From Roseivirga sp. UBA6061 (GTDB taxonomy: Bacteria > Bacteroidota > Bacteroidia > Cytophagales > Cyclobacteriaceae), in contig DIYF01000067.1 in the NCBI GenBank assembly GCA_002427745.1, positions 11,088-68,717 of the forward strand: a DNA stretch of 57,630 bases, given 5' to 3'. A model generated the notes under the pieces. That model made no database searches, was not told the DNA's origin, and worked only from the letters and a program-made list of their open reading frames with translations. The translations under genes and the position numbers were made by a program. Below are positions 25,092-34,093 of the stretch, in pieces. The stretch's first letter is position 1. Every line of letters starts with the position of its first letter.

Positions 25092-25807
25092 AAGCCTTTT
25101 AGCGTTTCCAATGTCTCTTCTGACTGACTTATCAGAGCGCCTATCCTGCTGTTATAACTAAAGAGAAAAAGCTGTTGAATGGACAGTATATTATTCAATG
25201 CTTCAGTTCCGTAAAGACTTCCCAGTTTAGAAGCTTCCCTATTGTACTGGAACATGGTATTGATAAGTCCGGTGCCTGCCCCCGCATCCAGCAGATAGGG
25301 AACCGTTTGATTATTGAATAGCTCATTCAGGTAATTGAGCTGAAAGTCCACCCCGATATGTGCATCATTGAGCGCCTTTAAAGAGGTACTTAATTCAGGA
25401 GCATCGCGGATGATCCGGTTTGGCCCCAGCTCCTGAGCCAGTGTAGGATACTGCAATTTACCCCAGTTGTAATTCAGTGTATAACTTATGAAAAGTGCTT
25501 TTTCATATTCATCAGACTTCTCCAGTTCACCTTTCAGATATAAGGTAAGACTATCTAGAATCTGAGTGTTGTGAATAAAATCCTCACGTGTAAGTGCCAG
25601 GTTCTTCTCTATCTCATCCGACAGGATACCAATAGTCAGTTTCTCTTTCTTCCACTCTTTGCGCCCCTCATTCCAGTTGTTGATACTGAGGGCAATCAGA
25701 ATACCGATAACCACCAGCAGTATCTCACCCAGGGCATAGGCCATATAACTTCGCACTTTCCTATCATTCATTGACTGTTGCCTTATTTTTCTTAACAGAG
25801 AAATCAT
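25088..25807 (-). CDS. DUF6090-family one-pass membrane protein (copy 2)
   Basis: 239 residues with the signature YALGEILLVVIGILIALSIN-NWNEGRKEWKKEK, preceded by MISLLRKIRQQSMNDRKVRS. Periplasmic part helical, C-terminus LISQSEETLETLKGL. Its stop overlaps the start of the DUF6090 pseudogene in an ATGA arrangement. Its first codons (ATGATTTCTC) lie at the left edge of the 223-238 bp tandem array, and every array unit carries a copy of this start context, showing that the array grew from this gene junction. Confidence 0.8.
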   Translation of the reverse strand: MISLLRKIRQQSMNDRKVRSYMAYALGEILLVVIGILIALSINNWNEGRKEWKKEKLTIGILSDEIEKNLALTREDFIHNTQILDSLTLYLKGELEKSDEYEKALFISYTLNYNWGKLQYPTLAQELGPNRIIRDAPELSTSLKALNDAHIGVDFQLNYLNELFNNQTVPYLLDAGAGTGLINTMFQYNREASKLGSLYGTEALNNILSIQQLFLFSYNSRIGALISQSEETLETLKGL

Positions 25808-26910
25808 ATTTGTTTATCGGGCCAATTATCGTTCATCACCGTAACACAGGCATCCCTTCAGGGACCGGGGACCTGATCACCGGGCTCCGGTCCCTCCCAC
25901 TCTCTTCATTTACCTAAAGGGAACTACCCCGCAATTCTAACAGGATTTCATGAATTACTGAGCTAATTTCACATATCGCTTTCTTCTCGCTAATTAACTA
26001 TAGACTTGATTTTCCCGGTGGAGAAATCATACTTGTTCGTTAAACAGATTATCATTCATAATCAAAAAACCCAGTCGCCTAGGCATCCCTGCAGGGACTG
26101 AGGGCCTCATTACCAGGTTTCATTACCTCCCGCTCCCTTTAATTTCCCTAAAGGGAACCACCCTGCAATTCTAACAGAATTTCACAAATTACTGAGCCAA
26201 TGTCACTTACTTATCGCTTTCTTCTGGCTCATTGACTAAAGCCTTAATTTTCCTGGTGGAGAAATCATACTTGTTCGTTAAACAGACTATCATTTATATT
26301 CAAAAAAACCAGTCGCGTAGGCATCCCTTCAGGGACCGAGGGCCTCGTTGCCAGCCTTCACTACCTCCCGCTCCCTTCATTTCCTTAAAGGGAACCACCC
26401 CGCAATTCTAACAGAATTTCACAAATTACTGAGCCAATGTCACTTACTTATCGCTTTCTTCTGGCTCATTCACTATAGCCTTAATTTTCCTGGTGGAGAA
26501 ATCATATTTGTTCGTTAAACAGACCATCATTCATTATCAAAAAACCCAGTCGCGTAGGCATCCCTTCAGGGACCGAGGGCCTCGTTGCCAGCCTTCACTA
26601 CCTCCCGCTCCCTTCATTTCCCTAAAGGGAACCACCCCGCAATTCTAACAGAATTTCACAAATTACTGAGCCAATGTCACTTACTTATCGCTTTCTTCTG
26701 GCTCATTGACTAAAGTCTTAATTTTCCTGGTGGAGAAATCATATTTGTTCGTTAAACAGACCATCATTCATTATCAAAAAACCCAGTCACGTAGGCATCC
26801 CTTCGCGGACTGAGGATCTCATTCCCTCCAGCTCCCTTCATTTCCCTCGAGGGAATCATCCTGTAATTCTAACAGGATTTCATGAATTACTGAGCTAATG
26901 TCACTTATCA
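25801..26910. repeat. Tandem array of 223-238 bp units made from a DUF559/DUF6090 gene junction
   Basis: Units begin with AAATCATA-type sequence at 25801, 26024, 26262, 26499 and 26736 (periods 223, 238, 237, 237; the last unit is partial). Units 2-4 are nearly identical. On the minus strand each unit contains, in frame, a copy of the C-terminus of the DUF559 protein (SDIGSVICEILLELRGGSL then stop, compared with SDISSVIHEILLELQDDSL in the gene), then a spacer, then the first codons of the DUF6090 gene (ATGATTTCTC). Two short palindromes per unit (TCCCTTCAGGGA and TCCCTAAAGGGA types) lie in the spacer. The last unit runs directly into the real DUF559 gene. Confidence 0.9.
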
Positions 26911-27244
26911 CATCTTCATTTTTAAACCTTAATTCATAAATGCCCATTTCCTTGATGAACCGAGTTCTGGCTTGATCATAGTCTTTTTGATTGAGGCTTT
27001 CATGACTCTTTCCGTCAATTTCAATTGATAGTTTTGCTTTGTGACAGTAAAAGTCCAGAATGTACACATGAAATGGATGTTGCCTTCTGAACTTGTAACC
27101 GAAAGGTTTTTTACGAAGGTATTCCCAAAGTACTCTCTCAGGTTTCGTCATATTGTTCCTAAGCTTTTCAGCTAACCGAAAAATATGAGCCTTTGCACCA
27201 GCATGCATACCATGATTGCTCATTTTATTATTCATGTCGCACAC
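26819..27244 (-). CDS. DUF559 (Vsr-like) endonuclease-domain protein
   Basis: 141 residues. The core MTKPERVLWEYLRKKPFGYK, FRRQHPFHVYILDFYCHKAK, LSIEIDGKSHES and YELRFKNEDV is the DUF559 domain, a member of the PD-(D/E)xK/Vsr-like nuclease group; the Asp of ILDFY, Glu of IEIDG and His of KSHE are the likely active-site residues. Several Met codons precede the domain, so the start is uncertain. The last 28 residues come from DNA that is repeated four more times downstream as fossils. DUF559 proteins are widespread in Bacteroidota with unclear roles. It is followed by the array, preceded by a DUF6090 gene 42 bases upstream. Confidence 0.85.
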   Translation of the reverse strand: MCDMNNKMSNHGMHAGAKAHIFRLAEKLRNNMTKPERVLWEYLRKKPFGYKFRRQHPFHVYILDFYCHKAKLSIEIDGKSHESLNQKDYDQARTRFIKEMGIYELRFKNEDVISDISSVIHEILLELQDDSLEGNEGSWRE

Positions 27245-27286
27245 CCAAAATCACCATAATACACGCCCCAGAGCTACCTTTCACCT

Positions 27287-28003
27287 TTACTCCAATCGCT
27301 TCAGCTCCTCGTTGATCAGGCTTGAAAGCTTCTGTGCTTTTTTCTGAATCCCGAGATACTCAGCCATCATGAGCCGGGTATTCTTTTGTTTAAATGTCAC
27401 TGCATTACTGAAAAAGGGATCTTTTCTGTAATCTGAAAGTGGTCTTTGAGGAGCTGACATTCTATCGTAGCCCAACAGTTTTGGTCCCAAAGTACCCTGA
27501 CTGTATTCAATAGCTGTCATCTCATTTCCTTTGGCATTCTCTTCAATATCACGGTAGTACAAAAGCAACTGTTCTACCAGCTGACGACTCCGGATGATTT
27601 CCATTTGAGAAGATGAAATCAGCTGATCTATCCCTGTTCTGTTCGTGGTGAAAGCATAAATCTCGTTAAACGATTCCAGGTTAGTGGTCAAAGTACTGAC
27701 CGGCCAATCCGCTGAGTCATTCAAAATAGTGCTTACAGTATCGAGTCTTGCCAGTAACTGTTGATTGGAATAGATGATTTTGTAAAGCGCCCCTATGTCT
27801 TCATTGAGATTAGACCGAATGCTATTCAGTACAAAGACCTCCATATTCCTGTCTTTGATATACTGGCTGCGGGTATTTATGCTTAGAGCGATGAGGATGC
27901 CGATCACAACCAAAAGGATTTCACCCAGGGCATAACCGAGGTAAGTTTTCACCCTACCTTCTTTTAATAGCCCTCGTCTCATATTTCTAAAAAAACGGAA
28001 CAT
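27287..28003 (-). CDS. DUF6090-family one-pass membrane protein (copy 3)
   Basis: 238 residues: MFRFFRNMRRGLLKEGRVKT, then YLGYALGEILLVVIGILIAL-SINTRSQYIKDR. The usual NWNE after the helix is replaced by TRSQ. Periplasmic domain helical, C-terminus LSSLINEELKRLE. It lies 19 bases after the DUF6090-like gene at 28023 and 42 bases before the DUF559 gene, so it is the middle of an operon. Function unknown. Confidence 0.8.
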   Translation of the reverse strand: MFRFFRNMRRGLLKEGRVKTYLGYALGEILLVVIGILIALSINTRSQYIKDRNMEVFVLNSIRSNLNEDIGALYKIIYSNQQLLARLDTVSTILNDSADWPVSTLTTNLESFNEIYAFTTNRTGIDQLISSSQMEIIRSRQLVEQLLLYYRDIEENAKGNEMTAIEYSQGTLGPKLLGYDRMSAPQRPLSDYRKDPFFSNAVTFKQKNTRLMMAEYLGIQKKAQKLSSLINEELKRLE

Positions 28004-28022
28004 TATCTTATCTGTCTACCTA

Positions 28023-28814
28023 TCATTGCCCTGACTGTGGGTCCTTCTCTATTTTCAACTCATCTTCCAGGTGCTCAATCAGCCAGTCTGAAATACCATT
28101 AGCATTCTCATATTGGATCATTTTATACCTGCGGTATTCCTGTGACTGTCGCAGCATTGTTTTGAATTGCGTATTCCTCTTGAGCTCCTCAAAGTTCAGG
28201 GGAACATATCCAATATGCACTTTATGCTGGAGGTTGCCCAGGTCTGAGTTATAAGGATATTTAATGCGTCCCAGCTGCGTGTCTTTGATATGGACAAGTG
28301 ATGTATCAGTATTGGGTACAAAGTGCTCCTGATAGAAAGCACTGAAGTACTCATTTATATCGGGGTAAAAAGCGGTTTCCTTGCTCACTCTGGGATATGC
28401 AGATTCATAAGCACCCTGCACATAACCGCGAATGCTATCATCTTTTATAAGATCCAGGCCATGTTCTTTGAGGTTATCATAGCCTCCTCTCAGCGGAAAA
28501 ACGTATTCATCATGCTGAAGCCAGTAAAAATCAAAGCACATAGAATCCACATAATCATGGTCTCCATTCAAATAATCCAGCATATTGAAATGTGCTTCCA
28601 GCCCAAAAGAGAGTCGCGCATAATCAGCCTGAACATCCAGCTGGTTCACTAAAATATCATTATAGATCTGTAAAAGAATGTCCTTTTCCAGTTTGTCACG
28701 CTTACGCGAATCGTTCCAGGCCTGAAAAGCTACCGCCAGACTCACTCCGATAAAGATCAGCAGGATTTCTCCCAGCGCATATTTCCAGTTGATTTTGAAA
28801 GCGCCTTTGCTCAT
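28023..28814 (-). CDS. DUF6090-related one-pass membrane protein (copy 4)
   Basis: 263 residues. It begins MSKGAFKINWKYALGEILLI-FIGVSLAVAFQAWNDSRKRDK, so the YALGEI motif is kept but the N-terminal basic segment is shorter and the helix differs from the other copies. The periplasmic part is longer with several Tyr/Trp-rich segments and ends in a charged tail (HLEDELKIEKDPQSGQ). It is the first gene of the leftward DUF6090/DUF559 operon. Function unknown. Confidence 0.75.
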   Translation of the reverse strand: MSKGAFKINWKYALGEILLIFIGVSLAVAFQAWNDSRKRDKLEKDILLQIYNDILVNQLDVQADYARLSFGLEAHFNMLDYLNGDHDYVDSMCFDFYWLQHDEYVFPLRGGYDNLKEHGLDLIKDDSIRGYVQGAYESAYPRVSKETAFYPDINEYFSAFYQEHFVPNTDTSLVHIKDTQLGRIKYPYNSDLGNLQHKVHIGYVPLNFEELKRNTQFKTMLRQSQEYRRYKMIQYENANGISDWLIEHLEDELKIEKDPQSGQ

Positions 28815-29124
28815 TTGCCGGTGAAGTTAGTGGTGAAAAGCCGTCTGGCAGGTGCTGGAAGTAGTGGCAAAACCGCAGCTATATCGACTCTTCCTAAAAT
28901 CTTGAGATGGTGCTTTGCAGAAAATGGCGTCAAGTGCGGCTGGATTTAAGGTTGTGTCCCTTAATCTAATGATTTTCAGAATATCTGCAGATGGCAGGAA
29001 ACAGATTGTTAAAAGGAAACTATCACGGTATGGTCAGGGAATCGTCTATAGTCCAATGGTTACTGGTCGATAAACAGTTAACGAATACCTTAGACAAGAG
29101 GTCAGCACTTCCCTAATTATCCAA
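28815..29124. other. Gene-free 310-base gap
   Basis: Between the leftward DUF6090 operon start and the end of the LytTR gene. I see no open frame with coding character, RNA gene or strong hairpin. It must hold the promoter of the DUF6090 operon, but no clear TAnnTTTG element stands out. Confidence 0.5.
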
Positions 29125-30006
29125 CTAAACTCCCTGCAGGAGGCTTCTCACATCCTTAATTCTCGATTGGGCCAAAGGAATTTCAGTACCCTGATTAAGA
29201 ACAATCATTGGTTTTGCTCCAAAAACATACTCTTTTACCGCACTCAGATTCACCAGTGCTTTTCTGTGTACGCGCACAAACTGACTCGCAGGCAGTCGCT
29301 GTTCCAGGGCCTTCATGGTACTTCTGAGCGTGTAAGCCCTGCCCGATTTATCATGGATTCTCACGCAATAGTCATCCGCTTCTATCCATACAATGGACTC
29401 CAGCGGTACGAGTTTTACCCGGTTCCCTACCTTCACCTGTATGACCATATCTTCATCAGCCAGAGTTTCATTTTTGAGCTGCTCATAGAGTTGCTGATTA
29501 CTGTATTTCAGACTTCCCATTTCCTGAATGGACAGCGATAACTCCTCCTGATTCCTGAAGAAATGTACCAGGATAACGAGGAAAACCAACGCCACAAAAA
29601 TAATGGGTGCTTTGTGGAAGAAATAAAAGGTAAAAGCCTCGCTAAAGTCCACTGAAAAACTGGCACTCTGCCATACATTATTCAGAGTGACCATGGCCAG
29701 GTTCATGACTAAAATACCCGCCAGAACCAGCGCATACATACCGATATTCTTCACGCTCAGTCTTTTCAGAGGGTATTTCAACACAAAAAGCACTACCGGT
29801 ACGGCAAGCATCAACCAAATCATCCAGCGATACAAGCCTCCCACAAACACTTCCCATAGGGTAACATCCACCGGGTTACCATTATTGAAGTTGCGGGCAT
29901 AAAACATTTGTTGATTGGCCTCGAAAAATATAAATCCGCAAAAGCAGAGAATGGCCAAAATCAGGGACCGGTAGTTAGACCTTACCCAGGAAGTGAATTC
30001 CAGCAT
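29125..30006 (-). CDS. Membrane-bound LytTR transcriptional regulator
   Basis: 293 residues. Four membrane helices fill residues about 10-150 (YRSLILAILCFCGFIFFE, WMIWLMLAVPVVLFVL, IGMYALVLAGILVMNLAMV, APIIFVALVFLVILVHFF). A coiled linker follows, then a LytTR DNA-binding domain (VGNRVKLVPLESIVWIEADD, YTLRSTMKALEQRLP, FVRVHRKALVNLSAV). There is no receiver domain, so the protein is a one-component membrane regulator; control of LytTR by a membrane signal or partner protein is typical of this architecture. It is divergent from the hydrolase lipoprotein, whose gene it may control. Confidence 0.88.
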   Translation of the reverse strand: MLEFTSWVRSNYRSLILAILCFCGFIFFEANQQMFYARNFNNGNPVDVTLWEVFVGGLYRWMIWLMLAVPVVLFVLKYPLKRLSVKNIGMYALVLAGILVMNLAMVTLNNVWQSASFSVDFSEAFTFYFFHKAPIIFVALVFLVILVHFFRNQEELSLSIQEMGSLKYSNQQLYEQLKNETLADEDMVIQVKVGNRVKLVPLESIVWIEADDYCVRIHDKSGRAYTLRSTMKALEQRLPASQFVRVHRKALVNLSAVKEYVFGAKPMIVLNQGTEIPLAQSRIKDVRSLLQGV

Positions 30007-30163
30007 ATTAATGAGTTTGTTATTAGCTAATACGGAAGACTACCTGAAATGGTACGCCTTTGATTTATGTTTCTTGTGTAGCCGGGGCCTGTCAGGGTTC
30101 CATCGCAATCCATTCCATAGTGATCATTCGTATATTACAGCTATACAAGACCTGATTTGTCCT

Positions 30164-31366
30164 ATGAAAGCCTTATGCTCCCTGCTTATAGTCAGCCTCT
30201 TTTTCAGCCTGCTTTCCTGTAAACCAAGCCCCCAATTCAGTTATGAAGATTTCGATTATGCAGACTTCGGGTTCTATAATCTACCCATGGGCGATTTACC
30301 GGTAGGCTTTCAATCAGAGCTGCATTGGGATCAGTCAAGGGCCTTTAACGGTATGGACAAACGCCCCGTACTTATGGGCTTATGGTATCCGGCAGAATTG
30401 ACCGGGAGTTCCCGACAGCTGGCCTATAAAGATTATCTGCTGGCAGACTCAGAGCATGACGGAGTTCAAGTCAGTGATACAACGGCAAACCGGGTCTCTG
30501 AGAGCTATATTGTCGGAGCAAAAAACTTCTTTGGTGTAGCAGAAGCCGATGCCAAAAGGGTGATAAATTTACCCGTTCGGGCTTTTGGTGGGGCCAAAGT
30601 GAAAGCGGGTAAGTTCCCTCTCCTGCTTTATGCTGCGAGCTTTAATGCGGGTATACATGAAAACGCTGCCATCTGTGAATACCTGGCCAGTCATGGCTAT
30701 GTGGTGGCCTCCATTGCCAGCGTGGGCAGTGAACTACCGGGTATGTCAGCCGACTCTGCGGGTATTGCCGCCCAGCTGGCCGATTTCAGAATTCTTTATG
30801 ATGAAGTCATAGCCCGCGATTACATAGACTCTGATAAGTTTGCCACTGCCGGTTTCAGTTGGGGCGGTTTTCCCACTACCCTTATGGGCATTGAAAAGAA
30901 AGCGAAGCTGATGATCAGTATGGATGGCTCTCACACCTACTTTCCTCAGGCCGTGGCTCAGTTTCAGGATACATATGACCGTCCCGCTCAGGGCGCTTAC
31001 CTACAGCTGGGTCAACGTATGAGCCCTAATGCCCAATTCAATCAGGATACCATGGTATACCACTGGATCGGACAAAAGGCTGATGCTTACCTCTATCGTT
31101 TCAAAGCCATGGATCACCGGGATTTTGGCGGTGCCTTTCAATACCTCCATGCCGTGGCAGATGACTCAGTTTTTCGGGCCGGTCAGACACAATTTCATAC
31201 CAAAGTCTACTCTAAGCATGAAAAAGGCCGGGGCTACCTCAAAACTGCTGAAATGATGCTTCAGGCACTGAATGCCTACCTGAAAGGAAATGAAAATGAC
31301 AAGGCGGGATTGAACAACCAGCCCGATTCGCTCTTTTCTATCAACAGACGGCTATTGGGTCAATAG
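30164..31366 (+). CDS. Alpha/beta hydrolase lipoprotein (dienelactone/PAF-acetylhydrolase-like)
   Basis: 400 residues from the ATG at 30164, chosen because it begins a lipoprotein signal (LCSLLIVSLFFSLLSCK, lipobox LLSC). Upstream codons in the same open frame overlap the divergent regulator and look non-coding. Fold markers: FPLLLYAASFNAGIHENA, EYLASHGYVVASIASVGSE, nucleophile elbow ATAGFSWGGFPTT (GFSWGG, Ser), SMDGSH, and a late HRDF segment that may hold the catalytic His. The layout is like PAF-acetylhydrolase/dienelactone hydrolase relatives. Outer-membrane or periplasmic location is expected. Substrate unknown. Confidence 0.8.
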   Translation: MKALCSLLIVSLFFSLLSCKPSPQFSYEDFDYADFGFYNLPMGDLPVGFQSELHWDQSRAFNGMDKRPVLMGLWYPAELTGSSRQLAYKDYLLADSEHDGVQVSDTTANRVSESYIVGAKNFFGVAEADAKRVINLPVRAFGGAKVKAGKFPLLLYAASFNAGIHENAAICEYLASHGYVVASIASVGSELPGMSADSAGIAAQLADFRILYDEVIARDYIDSDKFATAGFSWGGFPTTLMGIEKKAKLMISMDGSHTYFPQAVAQFQDTYDRPAQGAYLQLGQRMSPNAQFNQDTMVYHWIGQKADAYLYRFKAMDHRDFGGAFQYLHAVADDSVFRAGQTQFHTKVYSKHEKGRGYLKTAEMMLQALNAYLKGNENDKAGLNNQPDSLFSINRRLLGQ

Positions 31367-31408
31367 ACTTTTCTCCACAGAATAAGAGGGCAGCCAAGGG
31401 CAAATCCT

Positions 31409-31416
31409 TAATTTTG
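31409..31416 (+). promoter_or_regulatory. Promoter -7 element of mnmE
   Basis: TAATTTTG matches TAnnTTTG and ends four bases before the mnmE ATG. This spacing implies a leaderless or nearly leaderless transcript, a pattern frequent in this phylum. No clear -33 TTTG is present at the expected distance. Confidence 0.45.
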
Positions 31417-31420
31417 CGGC

Positions 31421-32800
31421 ATGCAAGCATTCGCCTCCAATGAAGACACTATTGTAGCACTGGCCACTCCCCAGGGAATTGGCGCCATTGGCGTGATCCG
31501 ACTCTCAGGAAAAGAGGCGATCAGCATCGCCAACAAGGTTTTCAAAGGAAAGGACCTGAGTCAGCAGGCATCGCATACGATTCATTTTGGCACAATCCGT
31601 GATAAAGACAAAATCCTCGATGAGGTATTGGTTTCGCTCTTTATCGCCCCAAAATCCTTTACCAAGGAGAATGTGGTCGAAATTTCCTGCCATGGATCAA
31701 ACTATATCATCCGCCAGATTATTCAGCTGCTGATCAGACAGGGAGCCCGTCCGGCCAAACCAGGAGAGTTTACCAAACGCGCCTTTATGCATGGCCAGTT
31801 TGACCTGGCACAGGCAGAAGCGGTAGCAGATCTGATCAATGCTGATTCCGAGGCTTCTCACCAGGCGGCACTTAATCAGATGCGTGGTGGCTTTTCCGGA
31901 GAGATCAAGCGCCTGCGCGATGAGCTCATTCACTTCGCCTCTATGATTGAGCTGGAGCTCGACTTTGGAGAAGAAGATGTAGAGTTCGCCAGCCGTGACG
32001 ATCTCAAGGCCCTGATAGATCGCCTGCTTATTGTGACCAATGCCCTGATCAAAAGCTTTGACCTGGGCAATGTGATCAAAAATGGCGTGCCTACTGTGAT
32101 TGCCGGTAAACCCAATGCAGGCAAGTCTACCCTACTCAATGCCCTGCTGAATGAGGAAAAAGCCATCGTCTCCGATATTGCCGGTACCACCCGCGATTTC
32201 ATCGAAGATGAACTGATTATTGGTGGAGTGGCCTTTCGCTTTATCGATACGGCTGGTCTGCGCGAAACTACCGATACCATTGAGGCCATCGGTGTAGAGC
32301 GTACCCAGGCCAAGATGAAAGAAGCTTCTCTGATCATTTACCTCTTTAATCTCTCCGACCTGGATATTGTAGAAATGAACCAGGAGATCAACCGGCTGGA
32401 AAATACGGGAGTGCCCTTCCTTAAGCTGGGCAACAAGCTTGACCAGGTGGATGAAGCCCTGGTAGAAAAACTCCAGGCACAGCACCCGGATATGCTCTTT
32501 CTCTCCGCCAAAGACTCAGCCCATGTCGATGCCCTAAAGGAGCGCATTCTGGAACTGGTCAATCTTGACAAATTCAAGCGAGGTGATACCGTAGTCACCA
32601 ATATCCGCCATTACGATTCCCTCCTGCAAACCCGCAATTCCTTAATGGATGTAATCAACGGCCTGGACAATCAGATCACCAACGACTTTGTGGCCATGGA
32701 CATCCGCCAAAGCCTGCACTACCTCGGTGAGATCACCGGAGAGATTACAACGGATGATTTGCTGGCGAATATTTTTTCTAAGTTCTGTATCGGGAAGTAA
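31421..32800 (+). CDS. mnmE: tRNA modification GTPase MnmE
   Basis: 459 residues, full length. MnmE with MnmG forms the cytoplasmic complex that modifies uridine 34 of certain tRNAs (cmnm5U). N-terminal tetrahydrofolate-binding domain (TIVALATPQGIGAIGVIRLS), helical domain (FTKRAFMHGQFDLAQAEAVA), G domain with GKPNAGKST, switch DIAGTTRDFIEDE, DTAGLRE and NKLD, and the C-terminal FCIGK with the conserved Cys. The last 18 bases (TTCTGTATCGGGAAGTAA) are the segment that serves as the insertion target of elements such as SGI1 in other bacteria, and a near copy lies 1.36 kb downstream. The reading frame here is intact. Confidence 0.97.
   Translation: MQAFASNEDTIVALATPQGIGAIGVIRLSGKEAISIANKVFKGKDLSQQASHTIHFGTIRDKDKILDEVLVSLFIAPKSFTKENVVEISCHGSNYIIRQIIQLLIRQGARPAKPGEFTKRAFMHGQFDLAQAEAVADLINADSEASHQAALNQMRGGFSGEIKRLRDELIHFASMIELELDFGEEDVEFASRDDLKALIDRLLIVTNALIKSFDLGNVIKNGVPTVIAGKPNAGKSTLLNALLNEEKAIVSDIAGTTRDFIEDELIIGGVAFRFIDTAGLRETTDTIEAIGVERTQAKMKEASLIIYLFNLSDLDIVEMNQEINRLENTGVPFLKLGNKLDQVDEALVEKLQAQHPDMLFLSAKDSAHVDALKERILELVNLDKFKRGDTVVTNIRHYDSLLQTRNSLMDVINGLDNQITNDFVAMDIRQSLHYLGEITGEITTDDLLANIFSKFCIGK
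32780..32800 (+). other. att-like repeat, left copy (3' end of mnmE)
   Basis: The last 21 bases of mnmE, ending TTCTGTATCGGGAAGTAA, recur at 34136-34156 with two differences (TTCTGCATTGGGAAGTAA). They bound the segment that holds the FkbM methyltransferase gene. Confidence 0.55.
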
Positions 32801-33069
32801 TACGTAATTATTCGACAAATTACCGTTTATAGACCGGGCATATAATCACCTCCTCCTCTTCAGGTTCAACTCAAATCTGAAACCGGCCAGTTGCCCTTAT
32901 CAGGCAGTATGATTATCCCGGTTTATGCAATAGGAATCGTAGTGAGGCTATAAATAGCAATAAATCAGGAAGTTTGGTCTTGCAGGCATAGCACCGCTAT
33001 GGTAAAAGAGCAAACGAAGCGAAGCAGCTGATTTGAAGCTAGTTATAGCCGTAATAGAAAGGCTATTGC

Positions 33070-34023
33070 ATGATCTGGGATTATCTACTAAACCGGTTTC
33101 CTTATCCTATTAATGGAACATTTCATCGAAGGATTCACCAGGGCTATTTCGCACAACATACATTCATGTATTCTTTCAAAGCAATACAGATGAAAACAGT
33201 ACAAATCCACGATCAAACCATTCATGTAGACCAAAGGCCAGATTATTGGCAGGCAGTTGCAGATGGAAACTGGGAGCCTAATACCTTCAAAATTCTCAAA
33301 CGATTCATTAAAAACGATACATTTTTAGATATAGGGGCATGGATCGGCTCCACTTCTCTTTATGCTGCATTTTTAGCAAAAAGGGTCTATTCATTCGAAC
33401 CAGACCCCATTGCACAGAAGGAGTTTAAGGCAAACCTATCCCTTAACCCAGTCTTGAGGAAAAAAATAGACCTGGTAGAAAAAGCAATCACCGCGGATGG
33501 GCAAAACCTGAATATTTATTGTAGAAATGAATTCGGTGATTCTGCCTCAAGCATTCTTTCCAGGTCGTGGGATAAAGGGACTGAAGTGGAGGTAGAAGCT
33601 TTGTTATTAGACGAATTCCTCGAAGAGAGGGATATCGATGGTATAGGCCTCATCAAAGTGGATATTGAAGGCGGGGAATTCTCCGTTATTCCTGCCATTC
33701 ACAATGTCCTGAAGACCCATCAACCTACACTGTATCTGTCTTTTCATTTTCCGTATTTGTTTGAATCTATCCTGAAAGAAAACTATACACACCGACAAGT
33801 TAGAAGAGTAGTGAATTTTCTGGATCGAAGATTATCAATGAATTTTGTTTTAATGCGTACAAGAAAAAGAGCAGTCGATCAACTGAAAGCACTCTTAGAT
33901 AGTCTTAGCTTTTACTCCTTCATTTATAGTGAAAATGGAGAGTTAGTCTCCTCAAAAGACTTAATTGATCATGAGATGCTTAATGGATTCACATCGCTGG
34001 TCTTTACCAATGAAAGATGGTAA
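33070..34023 (+). CDS. FkbM-family SAM-dependent methyltransferase
   Basis: 317 residues from 33070; a second start at 33190 (MKTVQIHDQTIHVD) would give 277 residues and is equally possible. Motif I of the SAM fold is FLDIGAWIGSTSLYAA, followed by the acidic RVYSFEPDP strand, and the FkbM motif IKVDIEGGEFSVI. FkbM-type enzymes O-methylate sugars or small molecules in capsule and natural-product pathways; no such cluster is present. The gene is more A/T-rich than its neighbours and lies alone between mnmE and the duplicated mnmE end, which fits a cargo gene of an insertion. Confidence 0.85.
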   Translation: MIWDYLLNRFPYPINGTFHRRIHQGYFAQHTFMYSFKAIQMKTVQIHDQTIHVDQRPDYWQAVADGNWEPNTFKILKRFIKNDTFLDIGAWIGSTSLYAAFLAKRVYSFEPDPIAQKEFKANLSLNPVLRKKIDLVEKAITADGQNLNIYCRNEFGDSASSILSRSWDKGTEVEVEALLLDEFLEERDIDGIGLIKVDIEGGEFSVIPAIHNVLKTHQPTLYLSFHFPYLFESILKENYTHRQVRRVVNFLDRRLSMNFVLMRTRKRAVDQLKALLDSLSFYSFIYSENGELVSSKDLIDHEMLNGFTSLVFTNERW

Positions 34024-34093
34024 GGGTTATAAATTCATTTCACAGGACTTAATATATATTGCTTGAAAGTGTGCCTGTTTTAAGCTGATAAAA

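Noticed and set aside
25801..26910. CRISPR array
   Set aside because: Units are 223-238 bp, nearly identical throughout and contain coding fossils; no short repeat/unique spacer alternation and no cas gene.
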